Below are positions 27,969 to 37,737 of a stretch of 64,000 bases of DNA, piece by piece. A model generated the notes under the pieces. It was not told the DNA's origin, made no database searches, and was given only the letters and a program-made list of their open reading frames with translations. The number at the start of each line of letters is the position of its first letter. Within the stretch, counting starts at the first letter, position 1. Made by a program: the position numbers and the translations under genes. The DNA is from an uncultured Alistipes sp. Its GTDB lineage: Bacteria; Bacteroidota; Bacteroidia; Bacteroidales; Rikenellaceae. The stretch is from positions 62,001 to 126,000 of the forward strand of contig CALURC010000016.1 in assembly GCA_944323075.1 (NCBI GenBank), read 5' to 3'.

Positions 27969-29189
27969 CTATCTGTATATCAACGTCGAAAGATTATCCT
28001 TGCCGTAGACTTCATTGGCAATCGCCACCAGCTCGTCGCGGGTCAGCTCCTGAATCTTGCGACAAATCACATCGGCCGGATCCATCTGATTGTAGACCAG
28101 ATAGCTGCGTGCCGCGCTCAACATATAGTTTTCGTTGTGTTCCATGGCAATGGCAATCTGCCCGACATACTGCTTTTTGGCAATACTCAACCGCCGGTCG
28201 CTCAACCGGCCGGAACGAATGTCGTTCAGTACCCGATCGACCAGCTCGATACACTCCTCAGTCTTCTCTTTTTCCGTCCCGAAATAGATCGTCGCCAACC
28301 CCGTATTGCTGAACGGTGTGTATCCCGCCTCGATGTTATAGGAGAGTCCGCTACGTTCGCGTACAGCCAGATTAAGCAGCGAATTGGCCGAGGGGCCTCC
28401 CAGCAGATTGGTCAACAGCGAGAGCCCGAGCCGCCGGTCGTCATTCAGGTTGTAGGCCCGTCCACCGATAATGCAGTGTGTCTGATAGCATTTGCGGTTG
28501 ATCGTCTTCTCGAACGGTTTGTATTCGGCAACCGCATCCCGCCCGAAATTGCGCACGGAGGTCGGAATCCCCCCGAAGAAACGATCACACACCTCGGTAA
28601 ACCGCCGGGACGAAAGATTTCCGATCACCGAAAAGACCATCTGATCCGTATTGTAGGTCCGCTTTACGAAAGCGAGCAGATCCTCACGCCTGTACTTCAT
28701 CAGGTCGGCCTTCCGACCCAAGATATTGTGTCCCAGCGATGATCCGGCAAACAACAAATCCTCGAAATCGTCAAAGATGCGATCCACCGGCGAGTCCTTA
28801 TAGGAGTTGATCTCGTCGACAATCACCTCCTTCTCCTTTTCCAACTCGTGTTCAGGAAAAACGGAGCAGAACACAATGTCCGAGATCAGTTCGGCAGCCT
28901 TGGCAAAATCGGCCCGCAGGGTCGTCGCATGGATCACCGTCTCCTCCTTCGTGGTATAGGCATTCAGTTCACCGCCCAGATTTTCGAGCCGGCAATTGAT
29001 ATGGTAGGCGCGCCGATGGGTCGTCCCCTTGAAAAAGGCGTGCTCCAGCAGATGGGCCAATCCCTGTTCCGAAGCCGTTTCGTCGCGGCTTCCGGTATTT
29101 ACGGTCAACGCACAATTCGCTACGGCCGACCGCACCTGCCGGTGGATACACCGGATGCCGTTCGGCAAGGTATAACAGGTAAATTCCAT
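27969..29189 (-). CDS. M16-family zinc peptidase (insulinase type)
   Basis: A 406-residue single-polypeptide M16 protein with the inverted zinc motif HLLEH (His46, Glu49, His50) in GLAHLLEHAFFKGT. The downstream helix EKEKEVIVDEI supplies the third ligand. The length fits the M16B/processing-peptidase-like group. No signal peptide is visible, so it is probably cytosolic. It starts 10 bases after uvrA ends and is followed within 8 bases by the O-methyltransferase gene. Confidence 0.92.
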   Translation of the reverse strand: MEFTCYTLPNGIRCIHRQVRSAVANCALTVNTGSRDETASEQGLAHLLEHAFFKGTTHRRAYHINCRLENLGGELNAYTTKEETVIHATTLRADFAKAAELISDIVFCSVFPEHELEKEKEVIVDEINSYKDSPVDRIFDDFEDLLFAGSSLGHNILGRKADLMKYRREDLLAFVKRTYNTDQMVFSVIGNLSSRRFTEVCDRFFGGIPTSVRNFGRDAVAEYKPFEKTINRKCYQTHCIIGGRAYNLNDDRRLGLSLLTNLLGGPSANSLLNLAVRERSGLSYNIEAGYTPFSNTGLATIYFGTEKEKTEECIELVDRVLNDIRSGRLSDRRLSIAKKQYVGQIAIAMEHNENYMLSAARSYLVYNQMDPADVICRKIQELTRDELVAIANEVYGKDNLSTLIYR

Positions 29190-29199
29190 TTCGTACGAT

Positions 29200-32034
29200 T
29201 TATCGGTTCTGCGACGACGTCTGTAAATTTTCGGCCAAAGATAGGAATTTTCCGGTATAACTCTCCGGACAACGCATCAGATCGGCCGGCGTTCCGGCAA
29301 AGACCACACGTCCGCCCTCGTCGCCCGCCTCCGGACCCAGATCGATGACCCAATCGGCACACCGGATCACCTCCATGTTGTGCTCGACGATCACCACCGT
29401 ATGTCCGCGTTCGATCAGAGCATCGAAGGCGTGCAACAGCTTTCGGATGTCGTGGAAGTGGAGTCCGGTCGTCGGCTCGTCGAAAATGAAGAGAATCGGC
29501 CCGCTGGCACTCTCTTTTGTCAGGAACGAAGCCAACTTGACCCGCTGGCTCTCCCCGCCCGACAGCGTCGATGACGACTGACCCAACCGCACATATCCAA
29601 GCCCCACTCGCTGAAGGGCACTGAGTTTCTCCACGATCTTCTTGTTGATCGGACTCTCCTCCATGTGGGACGAAAAGAGCTCAACGGCTGCATCCACCGT
29701 CATCTCCAAAATATCGTATATCGAATAGCCGTGATACTTCACCTCGAGAATCTCATCCTTGAACCGTTTTCCGCCGCAACTCTCGCACACCAGCTCTACA
29801 TCGGCCATAAACTGCATGCCTACTCGGATTACCCCCTCACCCTGACACTCCTCACACCGGCCTCCGGCCATGTTGAATGAAAAGCTCGAGGGTGTGAAGC
29901 TGTTATGTTTTGCATAAGGTTGTTCGGAAAAGAGCTTTCGGATGTCGTCATAGGCCTTCAGGTAGGTTACCGGATTGGATCGCAATGACTTTCCGATCGG
30001 ATTCTGATCGATGATCTCGACCCCTTTCAGCCGTTTCAGATCACCGCCGATCCGTTCGAAGTCACCGGGTTTCATACCCGTCTCGTAGAGCTCCCGACGC
30101 AGGGCCGGATAGAGAATATCACGTACGAGCGACGACTTGCCACTTCCACTGACCCCCGTCACGCAAGTCATGCCCCCCAACGGAAAACGGACATCGATTC
30201 CCTTCAGGTTGTTTTCCCGAGCTCCGATGATCTCTATATAGCTGTTCGAACGGCGCACACTCGCCGGAGCCTCGATCCGCTCCTCCCGACGCAGATACTT
30301 GGCCGTCAGGCTGCGTTGATCATGCAACAGCTCCTCTACTCCACCTTGAAACATCACCTCTCCGCCCTGATAGCCGGCTCCCGGTCCGATATCGATCACC
30401 GTATCGGCCGCACGGATGATCTCCTCCTCGTGCTCGACGACAATGACCGTATTACCCAGATCCCGCAACTTTTTCAGCACTCCGATCAACCGATGCGTAT
30501 CCCTCGGATGCAACCCGATGCTCGGCTCGTCAAGGATATAGAGTGATCCGACCAGACTGCTTCCCAACGAGATCGCCAGATTGATTCGCTGGCTCTCTCC
30601 GCCCGAAAGTGTCGACGACAGGCGATCGAGCGTCAGATAGCCCAAACCGACCTCCACCAGATATTCGATCCGGTTCTGGATTTCGGTCAACACCCGCGAC
30701 GCCGTCTGCTCCTCATGCTCGGTGAGTTGCAATTCGGTAAAGAAGCGCTGCAACTCGGTCACCGGCATGGCCACCAGCTCTCCGATGTCCTTTCCACCCA
30801 CACGCACATAGAATGCCTCCTTGCGCAACCGTCTGCCTCCACAATCGGGACAGATCGTCTTTCCCGTGTAACGGGACAACATCACGCGATACTGAATCTT
30901 ATACCGTTCACCCTCCAAAAATTTAAAGAAACGATCCAAACCATAAAAATATTTGTTTCCTTTCCACAGCAGGATCTTCTCCTCTTTCGTAAGGTCATGA
31001 TAGGGACGATGTATCGGAAAATCGAATTTTGAGGCGTGTTCGATCAGCTGGTCGCGCCACCACTTCATCGTTGCTCCGCGCCAGCAGGCAATTGCATCCT
31101 GATAGATACTTTTATTCTTATCGGGAACGACAAGATCCTCGTCGATGCCGACCACCTTCCCGTACCCTTCACAGCGGGGACAAGCCCCCAACGGATTGTT
31201 AAAGCTGAACAGATGCTCCGTCGGATGTTCGAAGCGGATACCATCCAGCTCGAAACGGTCGGAAAACTCCTCGATCCGATCGCCTTCTGCCGCCTGCACC
31301 ACCACATCGCAGTACCCCTCTCCATGTCGGAAAGCCGTTTCGATCGAATCGCCGAGCCGGTGGAGCGTTTCCTCATCGTCGGTCACCTTGGCCCGGTCGA
31401 TCACGATCCGCAGATCGTTCCGTCCGGCATACGCATCGGCCTGTCCGATCACGTCCTCGATAAAAAGCGTCTGTCCATCGATATAGATTCGCTGAAAACC
31501 CTCACCGACCAACAGCGTCAACTTCTCGATCAGTCCCTGTCCTTCTCCCAATCGGAGCGGCATCGTCACCAAAATCCGTGTACCGGCAGGCTGTGACGTG
31601 ATGAACCGGATCACATCGTCGGTCTGATCCTCGTGTACCTCCCGGCCCGAAACCGGCGAATAGGTACGTCCGATGCGGGCAAACAGCAGTTTCAAATAGT
31701 CGTAGATCTCGGTCGAGGTTCCCACCGTCGAACGCGGATTCCGCGTATTGACCTTCTGTTCGATCGCAATGGCCGGCGCAATACCCGTAATGAAATCGAC
31801 ATCCGGTTTATTGATCTTTCCGAGAAACTGACGCGCATAGGCCGAAAGACTTTCGACATAACGGCGCTGCCCTTCGGCAAATATGGTATCGAAGGCCAAT
31901 GTCGACTTTCCCGATCCGGAAAGCCCTGTAATGACAACCAGCTGATTGTGCGGGATCTTCACCTCGATGTTCTTGAGGTTGTGGACCCGGGCACCCTTGA
32001 CATGAATGAATTTATTTTCGTTCGATGCGTCCAT
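29200..32034 (-). CDS. uvrA: Excinuclease ABC subunit A
   Basis: Damage-recognition ATPase of nucleotide excision repair. The 944 residues are the usual length. Two ABC modules are visible: Walker A GLSGSGKSTLAFDTI (first) and GVSGSGKSSLVRDIL (second), with signature motifs LSGGESQRINLA and LSGGESQRVKLA. Zinc-finger cysteines occur in CPRCEGYGKV, ICPDCGGRRL and GGRCEECQGEG...CESCGGKRF. A near-consensus TATCTTTA box lies about 20 bases before the ATG. The M16 peptidase gene follows after 10 bases. Confidence 0.98.
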   Translation of the reverse strand: MDASNENKFIHVKGARVHNLKNIEVKIPHNQLVVITGLSGSGKSTLAFDTIFAEGQRRYVESLSAYARQFLGKINKPDVDFITGIAPAIAIEQKVNTRNPRSTVGTSTEIYDYLKLLFARIGRTYSPVSGREVHEDQTDDVIRFITSQPAGTRILVTMPLRLGEGQGLIEKLTLLVGEGFQRIYIDGQTLFIEDVIGQADAYAGRNDLRIVIDRAKVTDDEETLHRLGDSIETAFRHGEGYCDVVVQAAEGDRIEEFSDRFELDGIRFEHPTEHLFSFNNPLGACPRCEGYGKVVGIDEDLVVPDKNKSIYQDAIACWRGATMKWWRDQLIEHASKFDFPIHRPYHDLTKEEKILLWKGNKYFYGLDRFFKFLEGERYKIQYRVMLSRYTGKTICPDCGGRRLRKEAFYVRVGGKDIGELVAMPVTELQRFFTELQLTEHEEQTASRVLTEIQNRIEYLVEVGLGYLTLDRLSSTLSGGESQRINLAISLGSSLVGSLYILDEPSIGLHPRDTHRLIGVLKKLRDLGNTVIVVEHEEEIIRAADTVIDIGPGAGYQGGEVMFQGGVEELLHDQRSLTAKYLRREERIEAPASVRRSNSYIEIIGARENNLKGIDVRFPLGGMTCVTGVSGSGKSSLVRDILYPALRRELYETGMKPGDFERIGGDLKRLKGVEIIDQNPIGKSLRSNPVTYLKAYDDIRKLFSEQPYAKHNSFTPSSFSFNMAGGRCEECQGEGVIRVGMQFMADVELVCESCGGKRFKDEILEVKYHGYSIYDILEMTVDAAVELFSSHMEESPINKKIVEKLSALQRVGLGYVRLGQSSSTLSGGESQRVKLASFLTKESASGPILFIFDEPTTGLHFHDIRKLLHAFDALIERGHTVVIVEHNMEVIRCADWVIDLGPEAGDEGGRVVFAGTPADLMRCPESYTGKFLSLAENLQTSSQNR

Positions 32035-32220
32035 CTCTTAATCAAAACAACCGGTAAAGATAACGCTTTTCGAAGGAAAAACGATATGTCTCCCGACCGG
32101 AAACTCTTTTTTTACAGGACGACCCTTCGCGCCGTAGTTCTTCGCCTCAACAAACCCGCTATTTCATCTGAAATTCGATACCGATTTTTCCGTTCAGACT
32201 TTCAACTCCAATCCAATAGC

Positions 32221-32485
32221 ATGAAACGGCATCCGACCTTCATTCCCCTGATCGTTTTTGTCGGAACCCTGCCGTTCGTTTTCTGTCACCCTACGCGCCC
32301 TGCCTCAGAAGCCTTATCGGCCCGTATAGACGAACACATCGAGCTAACCAGCATAGTTGTCCGGCCAACCGGCTACAAGGAGTATTGCTCTGAAGACAAC
32401 CGACCTATGTCGCCGAAATAAAGATCACTTGGAACTCAACAAAGCGCATCCGCTGATCCATTTCAAGACAAGAGCCGCAAAATAG
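32221..32485 (+). pseudogene. Remnant of a DUF4932-like secreted protein
   Basis: An ATG at 32221 opens a 66-codon frame with a signal-peptide-like start (MKRHPTFIPLIVFVGTLPF) and RIDEHIELTSIVVRPTGYKEY, which resembles the start of DUF4932 proteins (RIELLSIVFRLAG-EY). After that the homologous-looking reading changes frame: YVAEI in the second frame (about 32391), then HLELNKAHPLIHFKTRAAK in the third, ending at TAG 32483-32485. It is therefore a truncated, frameshifted fragment. The family match is from memory and by eye. Confidence 0.5.
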
Positions 32486-32513
32486 AGTCCCGTGTCAGAC
32501 ATCGCGACACGGG
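32476..32513 (-). terminator. Probable terminator after pyrI
   Basis: CCCGTGTC (32489-32496) pairs with GACACGGG (32506-32513) across a nine-base loop. On the minus strand the stem is followed by ACTCTATTTTG, a weak T-tract. It lies 33 bases after the pyrI stop. Confidence 0.55.
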
Positions 32514-32546
32514 TCCATTCAACGACTCACAAAAAAAACAATCGAT

Positions 32547-33014
32547 CTATTTCCGGATTTCTATCTGCTCCTGATGGGTGATCTTCTCGCAATACTTACA
32601 CCGCAACGCGATCTCGTCCCCTGCTTTGATAACCCGGAACGACGTTTCGACCGGCTCGTGATTGGTTATGCAACGCGGATTGGCGCAGCGTACAAAACCC
32701 TGTATCGTTTCGGGAATCGTAACCGTATGCTTTTCAACCACCTTGAAGTTACGAATGATATTCACCGAAGCCTCCGGAGCCACTATGGCGATGCGGTTGA
32801 TCTCCTCCTGCTCGCAGAAACGATCATTGATCTTGATAATCGCCTTGGTACCCATTCGTTTGCTCTCGAGGTTCGTCCCGAACGTAATGCAGTGCGTCTC
32901 CTGCTCCAGTCCCAATATCCGGATAATCTTGAACAGACTGCTCGCGGGAATATGATCGATCACCGTTCCGTTTTCGATCGCCCGCACTTCCAATCTTCCC
33001 TCTGTTTGCGCCAT
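32547..33014 (-). CDS. pyrI: Aspartate carbamoyltransferase regulatory chain
   Basis: Allosteric subunit of aspartate transcarbamoylase, binding CTP/ATP. The 155 residues have the nucleotide-binding N-terminal domain (LEVRAIENGTVIDHIPA) and a C-terminal zinc domain with four cysteines in CANPRCITNHEP and LRCKYCEK. It lies 35 bases after pyrB, as in the classical pyrBI operon, so pyrimidine synthesis here should be under feedback control. Confidence 0.96.
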   Translation of the reverse strand: MAQTEGRLEVRAIENGTVIDHIPASSLFKIIRILGLEQETHCITFGTNLESKRMGTKAIIKINDRFCEQEEINRIAIVAPEASVNIIRNFKVVEKHTVTIPETIQGFVRCANPRCITNHEPVETSFRVIKAGDEIALRCKYCEKITHQEQIEIRK

Positions 33015-33049
33015 GATCCTCTATTTTTATTTTCTCGTAATTCAATCGT

Positions 33050-33961
33050 TTATTTCACCACGCCCAACAGGTAGCTGATGATCGCCATACGGGTATACAT
33101 CCCGTTCTCAGTCTGCTGGAAATAGTAGGCCTTCGGATTGCTGTCCACGTCCGTATCGATCTCTCCAACACGCGGCAGCGGATGCAGGATACGCATATTC
33201 GGCTTCGTCCCCTCGAGCATGCTGTTCTTCAGCACATACACATTCTTCACCCGCTCGTACTCCATCGGATCGGAAAACCGCTCGCGCTGCACCCGGGTCA
33301 TGTAGACGATGTCCGCATCACGGATTGCATCCTCAATGTACCGCGTTTCGGTGTAACGGATCCCCTTCTCATCCAAAAACAGCTTGTACTCATCGGGCAT
33401 TTTGAGCTCGTCGGGCGCCACGAAGGTAAAGGTCGGATTGAAAAACGACAGTGCCTGCAACAGAGAGTGAACCGTACGGCCGTACTTCAAATCACCTACC
33501 ATCACGATATGGATGTTATCGAGCGTCCCCTGCGTCTTCTTGATCGAGTAGAGGTCCAGCAGCGTCTGGCTCGGGTGCTGATTCGCTCCGTCGCCGGCAT
33601 TGACTACCGGAACCTTCGAGATTTCGCTCGCATACCGTGCTGCGCCCTCGATCGAATGGCGCATGACGATCATATCGCAATAGTTGGATATCACCATAAT
33701 CGTATCATGGAAGGTCTCCCCCTTCGATACACTCGTATTCGCCGTCTCCGAAAAACCGATTACCCGGCCTCCCAGATGGTTGATCGCGCTCTCGAAGCTG
33801 AGCCTCGTGCGGGTCGACGGTTCGAAAAAAAGCGAAGCGATCACCTTGCCCGCCAAAACCTGCTGGTGCGGATCGGCCTCGAACTGCGCGGCCAGCTCCA
33901 TAATACGAAGTATCTCGTCACACGAAAAATCGGTAACCGAAACTAGATTTTTCTTTCCCAT
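33050..33961 (-). CDS. pyrB: Aspartate carbamoyltransferase catalytic chain
   Basis: First committed step of pyrimidine synthesis. With the start at 33961 the protein is 303 residues beginning [20 protein letters not shown]. An upstream in-frame ATG would overlap the IMPACT gene and add 35 residues with no similarity to the family. The carbamoyl-phosphate motif [15 protein letters not shown] is present, with the [14 protein letters not shown] segment and HPLPRVGEI near the end. It starts 11 bases after the IMPACT gene ends and is followed by pyrI. Confidence 0.97.
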   Translation of the reverse strand: MGKKNLVSVTDFSCDEILRIMELAAQFEADPHQQVLAGKVIASLFFEPSTRTRLSFESAINHLGGRVIGFSETANTSVSKGETFHDTIMVISNYCDMIVMRHSIEGAARYASEISKVPVVNAGDGANQHPSQTLLDLYSIKKTQGTLDNIHIVMVGDLKYGRTVHSLLQALSFFNPTFTFVAPDELKMPDEYKLFLDEKGIRYTETRYIEDAIRDADIVYMTRVQRERFSDPMEYERVKNVYVLKNSMLEGTKPNMRILHPLPRVGEIDTDVDSNPKAYYFQQTENGMYTRMAIISYLLGVVK

Positions 33962-33972
33962 GATCCAATCGA

Positions 33973-34584
33973 CTATTTGGTTTCTATTTGTATTCCTTCT
34001 ATCTTCTGCAGCCGTTCGCGAAGCGCATCCGCACGACCCGCACGTACCGACAACCGCATTGTACACAAATTGTCGAAACGCTGTTCGAGCACTTCCGGAC
34101 GCATCTCCTTGACCACCCGCATCACATCATTCATTACAAGATAACCGAACTCCACCTCGAACCGCACATCGACCGTCCGCTCGACAATCTGTGCTGCTGA
34201 CAGCACCGCCGCGGCCGACTCCTTGTAGGCCGCAATCAGTCCCGACACCCCCAGCTTTGTTCCACCGAAGTAGCGGACCACAACCACCAACACATCGGTC
34301 ACACCGTACGAAAGCAGCTGGCCCAGAATCGGACGTCCCGCCGTCGACGAAGGCTCTCCGTCGTCATTGACCCGATAATTCTGACCGTCCGCTCCCAGCC
34401 TCCACGCGTAACAGTGATGCGTCGCATCATAGTAACGCTTCCGCAGGGCGTCCAGACATTCGCGAATCTGCTCCTCGCTGCTCACCGGATAGGCATAAGC
34501 CAGAAACTTACTTCCCTTCTCCTTGTACAACGCCTCTGCCGACTCCGCAAGGGTCAAATAGCTATCTTCTTCCGTCCGCTCCAT
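33973..34584 (-). CDS. IMPACT family protein (YigZ-like)
   Basis: The 203 residues have the UPF0029/IMPACT N-terminal domain with [36 protein letters not shown] and [17 protein letters not shown], followed by a ferredoxin-like C-terminal domain (DUF1949 type). Homologues have been linked to translation control; the bacterial role is not established. It is in a tight minus-strand run with lepB (13 bases before) and pyrB (11 bases after). Confidence 0.93.
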   Translation of the reverse strand: MERTEEDSYLTLAESAEALYKEKGSKFLAYAYPVSSEEQIRECLDALRKRYYDATHHCYAWRLGADGQNYRVNDDGEPSSTAGRPILGQLLSYGVTDVLVVVVRYFGGTKLGVSGLIAAYKESAAAVLSAAQIVERTVDVRFEVEFGYLVMNDVMRVVKEMRPEVLEQRFDNLCTMRLSVRAGRADALRERLQKIEGIQIETK

Positions 34585-34597
34585 TTTCAGACGACGG

Positions 34598-35980
34598 TTA
34601 TCTTATCTTCGAGAACAATCTGCTCCACCGAATGTTTGCCGGAAAACTCTTCTCCTTGTCCAGTGACAACCACACGAACGAAGGTTTGCCAACTATGTGA
34701 TCCTCCGGAACAAAGCCCCAATAACGCGAGTCCGCCGAGTTATGCCGGTTGTCCCCCATCATGAAGTAGTAATCCATCGCAAACGTATAACGGTTTGCCT
34801 CTTTCCCATCGATGTATATCCGATCTCCTTTCACCTCCAGCCGATGTCCCTCATAAGTCTCAATGATCCGGCGGTAAAGCGGCAGGTTCTCTACGGTCAG
34901 CTCTACGGTCGCTCCTTTGCTAGGAATCCACAGCGGACCGAAATTATCGACATTCCATGCATACGCCGTGTCGTGCGGGAAAATATCGGGATCGGCCCCC
35001 TCCGCTTCGCTCTTCTCCACGGCCGTCACATTACCCATCGCCCGGATCCGTTCAGCATTGGCCGCAGTCAACGGCAACATGAAGTACACACCCTGTCCTG
35101 CATCGAAATGAATATCGGCCTGAGCGATTCCCATATCCTCGAAATGGTCGGGATTAATGGCCGTACCATTCGTATAGACTGTATAATTATACTGCTTCCC
35201 GGGAATATCAACCTGCGGTTCACCGTTGATCCACATCTCGGAGTGACGGATCAGTATCGTATCTCCGGGTAGACCGACCGCACGTTTGACATAATTCTCG
35301 CGTTTATCCACCGGACGCACGACAATCCCCTCATCGAGCAACATTTGCCGTCCACGCTGCTCACCATAAACCCGTTGATACTGGCGCAGTGCGTTATAGT
35401 AGCTGTCTGCCGGATAGGACAGGCTCACCGTGTCACCCTCGGGAAAGTTGAACACGACCGGATCGTTGCGTTTCACCTCTCCGAAACCGGCCAAACGGTG
35501 ATAGGGCCACTTGATCCACTCGACAAACGACTTTTTGGTTTGCGACAACGGCATCGTATTATGCACGAACGGGAAAGAGAGCGGCGTATTGGGCATCTTG
35601 GGACCATAAGCCACTTTACTCACGCACAGATAGTCGCCCACCAACATGCTCTTCTCCATCGAAGGGGTCGGAATGACATACATCTCGAAGAAAAAGATCC
35701 GGATGAGCGTCGCCACGACCGTCGCAAAAACAATCGCCTCGATCCACTCGGAGGTTTTACGGTAGGTTTTGTTCGAACGTTTGCGCTCCTTGTGTTTTTT
35801 CCAGAACAGACGGTACATCCACTTCGAGATATAGATATCGTAGATCACCACGACTCCCAACAGAAGCCACAGATTCCCTGTCCAGACGACGAACCACAAC
35901 AGATACAAAAACGTAACGACTCCAAACCGGACCCACCGGTTCGACCAAATCTCTTTCAATCGACTCATCGCTGCATTCAC
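34598..35980 (-). CDS. lepB: Signal peptidase I
   Basis: Membrane serine protease that removes signal peptides from exported proteins. The 460 residues, longer than in E. coli, show two N-terminal membrane segments (about 18-48) and a third near 81-100. Next come the catalytic serine box YVIPTPSMEKSMLVGD (Ser107) and the lysine box NYVKRAVGLPGDT (Lys232), then MGDNRHNSADSRYWG near residue 413. The extra 120 or so residues between box D and the GDNR box are common in Bacteroidetes. The start may be the second ATG (35968). It follows dapB by 14 bases. Confidence 0.95.
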   Translation of the reverse strand: MNAAMSRLKEIWSNRWVRFGVVTFLYLLWFVVWTGNLWLLLGVVVIYDIYISKWMYRLFWKKHKERKRSNKTYRKTSEWIEAIVFATVVATLIRIFFFEMYVIPTPSMEKSMLVGDYLCVSKVAYGPKMPNTPLSFPFVHNTMPLSQTKKSFVEWIKWPYHRLAGFGEVKRNDPVVFNFPEGDTVSLSYPADSYYNALRQYQRVYGEQRGRQMLLDEGIVVRPVDKRENYVKRAVGLPGDTILIRHSEMWINGEPQVDIPGKQYNYTVYTNGTAINPDHFEDMGIAQADIHFDAGQGVYFMLPLTAANAERIRAMGNVTAVEKSEAEGADPDIFPHDTAYAWNVDNFGPLWIPSKGATVELTVENLPLYRRIIETYEGHRLEVKGDRIYIDGKEANRYTFAMDYYFMMGDNRHNSADSRYWGFVPEDHIVGKPSFVWLSLDKEKSFPANIRWSRLFSKIR

Positions 35981-35994
35981 CCCTTAAGATCGTA

Positions 35995-36714
35995 TTAGTT
36001 AAGTCCCAACAAATCTTTCATGGTATAGATACCCTGCTTACCGCAAAGGAATTCGGCAGCAAGAACCGCACCCATGGCAAAACCGCGACGTCCGTTCGCC
36101 CGATGCGTAAGGGTGATCTGATCGGCAGCCGACTCATAAGTGACCGTATGGGTCCCCGGCACGATGCTACGCCGCACGGCCGTCACCTCCAGCTCTTCGG
36201 GAACGGTGGTCACCCCACATACCCATTTCTGCTTTCGGCTCAGATTTTCGAGAATTCCTTCAGCTATCGTAATCGCCGTACCGCTCGGGGCATCCTTTTT
36301 CTGCGTATGGTGCGTCTCCTCGACCGTTACGTCATACTCCGGAAAACGTTCCATCAACTCTGCCAAGCGGCGGTTCACCTCAAAGAAGACATTGACTCCC
36401 ACGCTGTAATTCGACGCATAAAAAAACGCCCCGTTCCGTGAACGACACGTCTCTTTTACCTCTTCGAAACGATCGAGCCATCCGGTTGTTCCACAAACCA
36501 CAGGAACTCCAGCCTCAAGACAGGTCATGATATTTCCGAAAGCCGTCTGCGGAGTTGTAAACTCGATGGCGACATCGATTCCTGCCAAATGTGCTGCATC
36601 CAAATCAGATGCGTTATCTATATCAATAATCAAAGGAATGGTATGCCCTCGTCCGGTCAGGATGTTCTCAATCTCCTTTCCCATCTTGCCATACCCAATC
36701 AATGCAACTTTCAT
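35995..36714 (-). CDS. dapB: 4-hydroxy-tetrahydrodipicolinate reductase
   Basis: NAD(P)H-dependent second step of the diaminopimelate branch. The 239 residues have the Rossmann motif ALIGYGKMGKEIE, IEFTTPQTAFGN, VVCGTTGW, and the catalytic/substrate segments VEETHHTQKKDAPSGTAITIAE. It is the first gene of the run dapB-lepB-IMPACT-pyrB-pyrI, with a -7 box 20 bases before the ATG. Confidence 0.97.
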   Translation of the reverse strand: MKVALIGYGKMGKEIENILTGRGHTIPLIIDIDNASDLDAAHLAGIDVAIEFTTPQTAFGNIMTCLEAGVPVVCGTTGWLDRFEEVKETCRSRNGAFFYASNYSVGVNVFFEVNRRLAELMERFPEYDVTVEETHHTQKKDAPSGTAITIAEGILENLSRKQKWVCGVTTVPEELEVTAVRRSIVPGTHTVTYESAADQITLTHRANGRRGFAMGAVLAAEFLCGKQGIYTMKDLLGLN

Positions 36715-36733
36715 AAGCTAATCAATATTTTCG

Positions 36734-36741
36734 CAAATTTA
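36734..36741 (-). promoter_or_regulatory. Candidate -7 promoter box of the dapB run
   Basis: TAAATTTG on the minus strand fits TAnnTTTG, 20 bases before the dapB ATG. I see no -33 element at the usual distance. Confidence 0.4.
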
Positions 36742-36917
36742 CGCTTTTTTAGATAAAATCCCACCCGAATACAAAAAAACGCCCACTCCTGACGGCAACC
36801 CCTACGCACACGGAAGCCCCTTAATCAGAACCAAGATCGTGACTTTGCGAGCCATCACATCCGACCGGACAACATAGAAACAGATCGCTTTTTATTTTTA
36901 CATCCCGTCAAAAATGT

Positions 36918-36925
36918 TATCTTTG
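36918..36925 (+). promoter_or_regulatory. Candidate -7 promoter box of truA-galK
   Basis: TATCTTTG matches TAnnTTTG. An ATG at 36914 in the truA frame lies upstream of this box, so it could not be in the transcript; this decides for the GTG start at 36947. A T-rich stretch about 20 bases upstream may be a weak -33. Confidence 0.55.
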
Positions 36926-36946
36926 CCTACATTAAAACCGACGACA

Positions 36947-37720
36947 GTGCGCTACTTCATCGAACTCTCTTACTCCGGGAAAGCCTACAACGGATGGCAA
37001 ATCCAGCCGAACGCCCCCTCCGTCCAGCAGACGCTCCAAAAGGGGCTCTCCACATTGTTGCGTCGCACGACCGAAACGGTCGGAGCCGGACGGACCGACA
37101 CTGGAGTACACGCATCGTATTATGTTGCCCACTTCGACTCGGAGACAGAAATAGACCGACCGGTCGACTTCTGCTACCATCTGAATGCCCTGCTGCCGCA
37201 CGACATCGCCATTCGGCGCATCCGGCCTGTACAACCGACGGCACACGCCCGTTTCGACGCTTTGTCCAGATCCTACGAATACCGCGTCTCACTCCGGAAA
37301 GATCCGTTCCGAACCGACACCACCTATCAGGTGAACTGGCCGCTCGACGTGGACAAAATGAATGAAGCCGCAGCATTATTGCTTTCCCATAGCGATTTTA
37401 CGAGTTTCTGCAAGCTGCATTCCGACAACAAGACTAATCTCTGTCGGGTATCGCATGCCGCATGGAAACGCGAGCACGAAGATCTGCTGCTCTTCTCGAT
37501 TACGGCGGACCGTTTTTTACGCAACATGGTACGCGCCATTGTAGGTACACTCGTCGATGTAGGACGTGGGAAAATAACGGTTGAGGACTTTTCTCAAATT
37601 ATCGAAGAAAAGGACCGATGCAGCGCCGGAAGTTCCGCTCCGCCACAAGGACTTTTCCTGTGCGGCGTAACCTATCCCGACTCCATTTATCTTGACTCAA
37701 TCGATCACAATAAACTATAA
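36947..37720 (+). CDS. truA: tRNA pseudouridine synthase A
   Basis: Makes pseudouridine at positions 38-40 of the tRNA anticodon arm. From the GTG at 36947 the protein has 257 residues beginning (M)RYFIELSYSGKAYNGWQ, the usual TruA start. The catalytic Asp is in VGAGRTDTGVHASYYVAHFD. Further family segments are HARFDALSRSYEYR and FLRNMVRAIVGTLVDVGRGK. It is followed by galK after 17 bases and probably co-transcribed with it. Confidence 0.95.
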   Translation: MRYFIELSYSGKAYNGWQIQPNAPSVQQTLQKGLSTLLRRTTETVGAGRTDTGVHASYYVAHFDSETEIDRPVDFCYHLNALLPHDIAIRRIRPVQPTAHARFDALSRSYEYRVSLRKDPFRTDTTYQVNWPLDVDKMNEAAALLLSHSDFTSFCKLHSDNKTNLCRVSHAAWKREHEDLLLFSITADRFLRNMVRAIVGTLVDVGRGKITVEDFSQIIEEKDRCSAGSSAPPQGLFLCGVTYPDSIYLDSIDHNKL

Positions 37721-37737
37721 TAACCTCAATTACAGCT

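Larger units (their letters stand above)
32035..32546. other. Gene-poor stretch between uvrA and pyrI
   Basis: 512 bases with no intact gene. It contains the probable uvrA promoter region near 32055-32062 (TATCTTTA on the minus strand), the DUF4932-like remnant, and a terminator for the pyr genes at 32489-32513. Confidence 0.6.

Noticed and set aside
31633-32220. Plus-strand frame running into the DUF4932-like remnant
   Set aside because: The part up to 32034 is antisense to uvrA. Only the part from the ATG at 32221 has a signal peptide and family resemblance.
33962-34066. N-terminal extension of pyrB
   Set aside because: It overlaps the IMPACT gene and has no resemblance to aspartate carbamoyltransferase. 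The ATG at 33961 starts the conserved protein.
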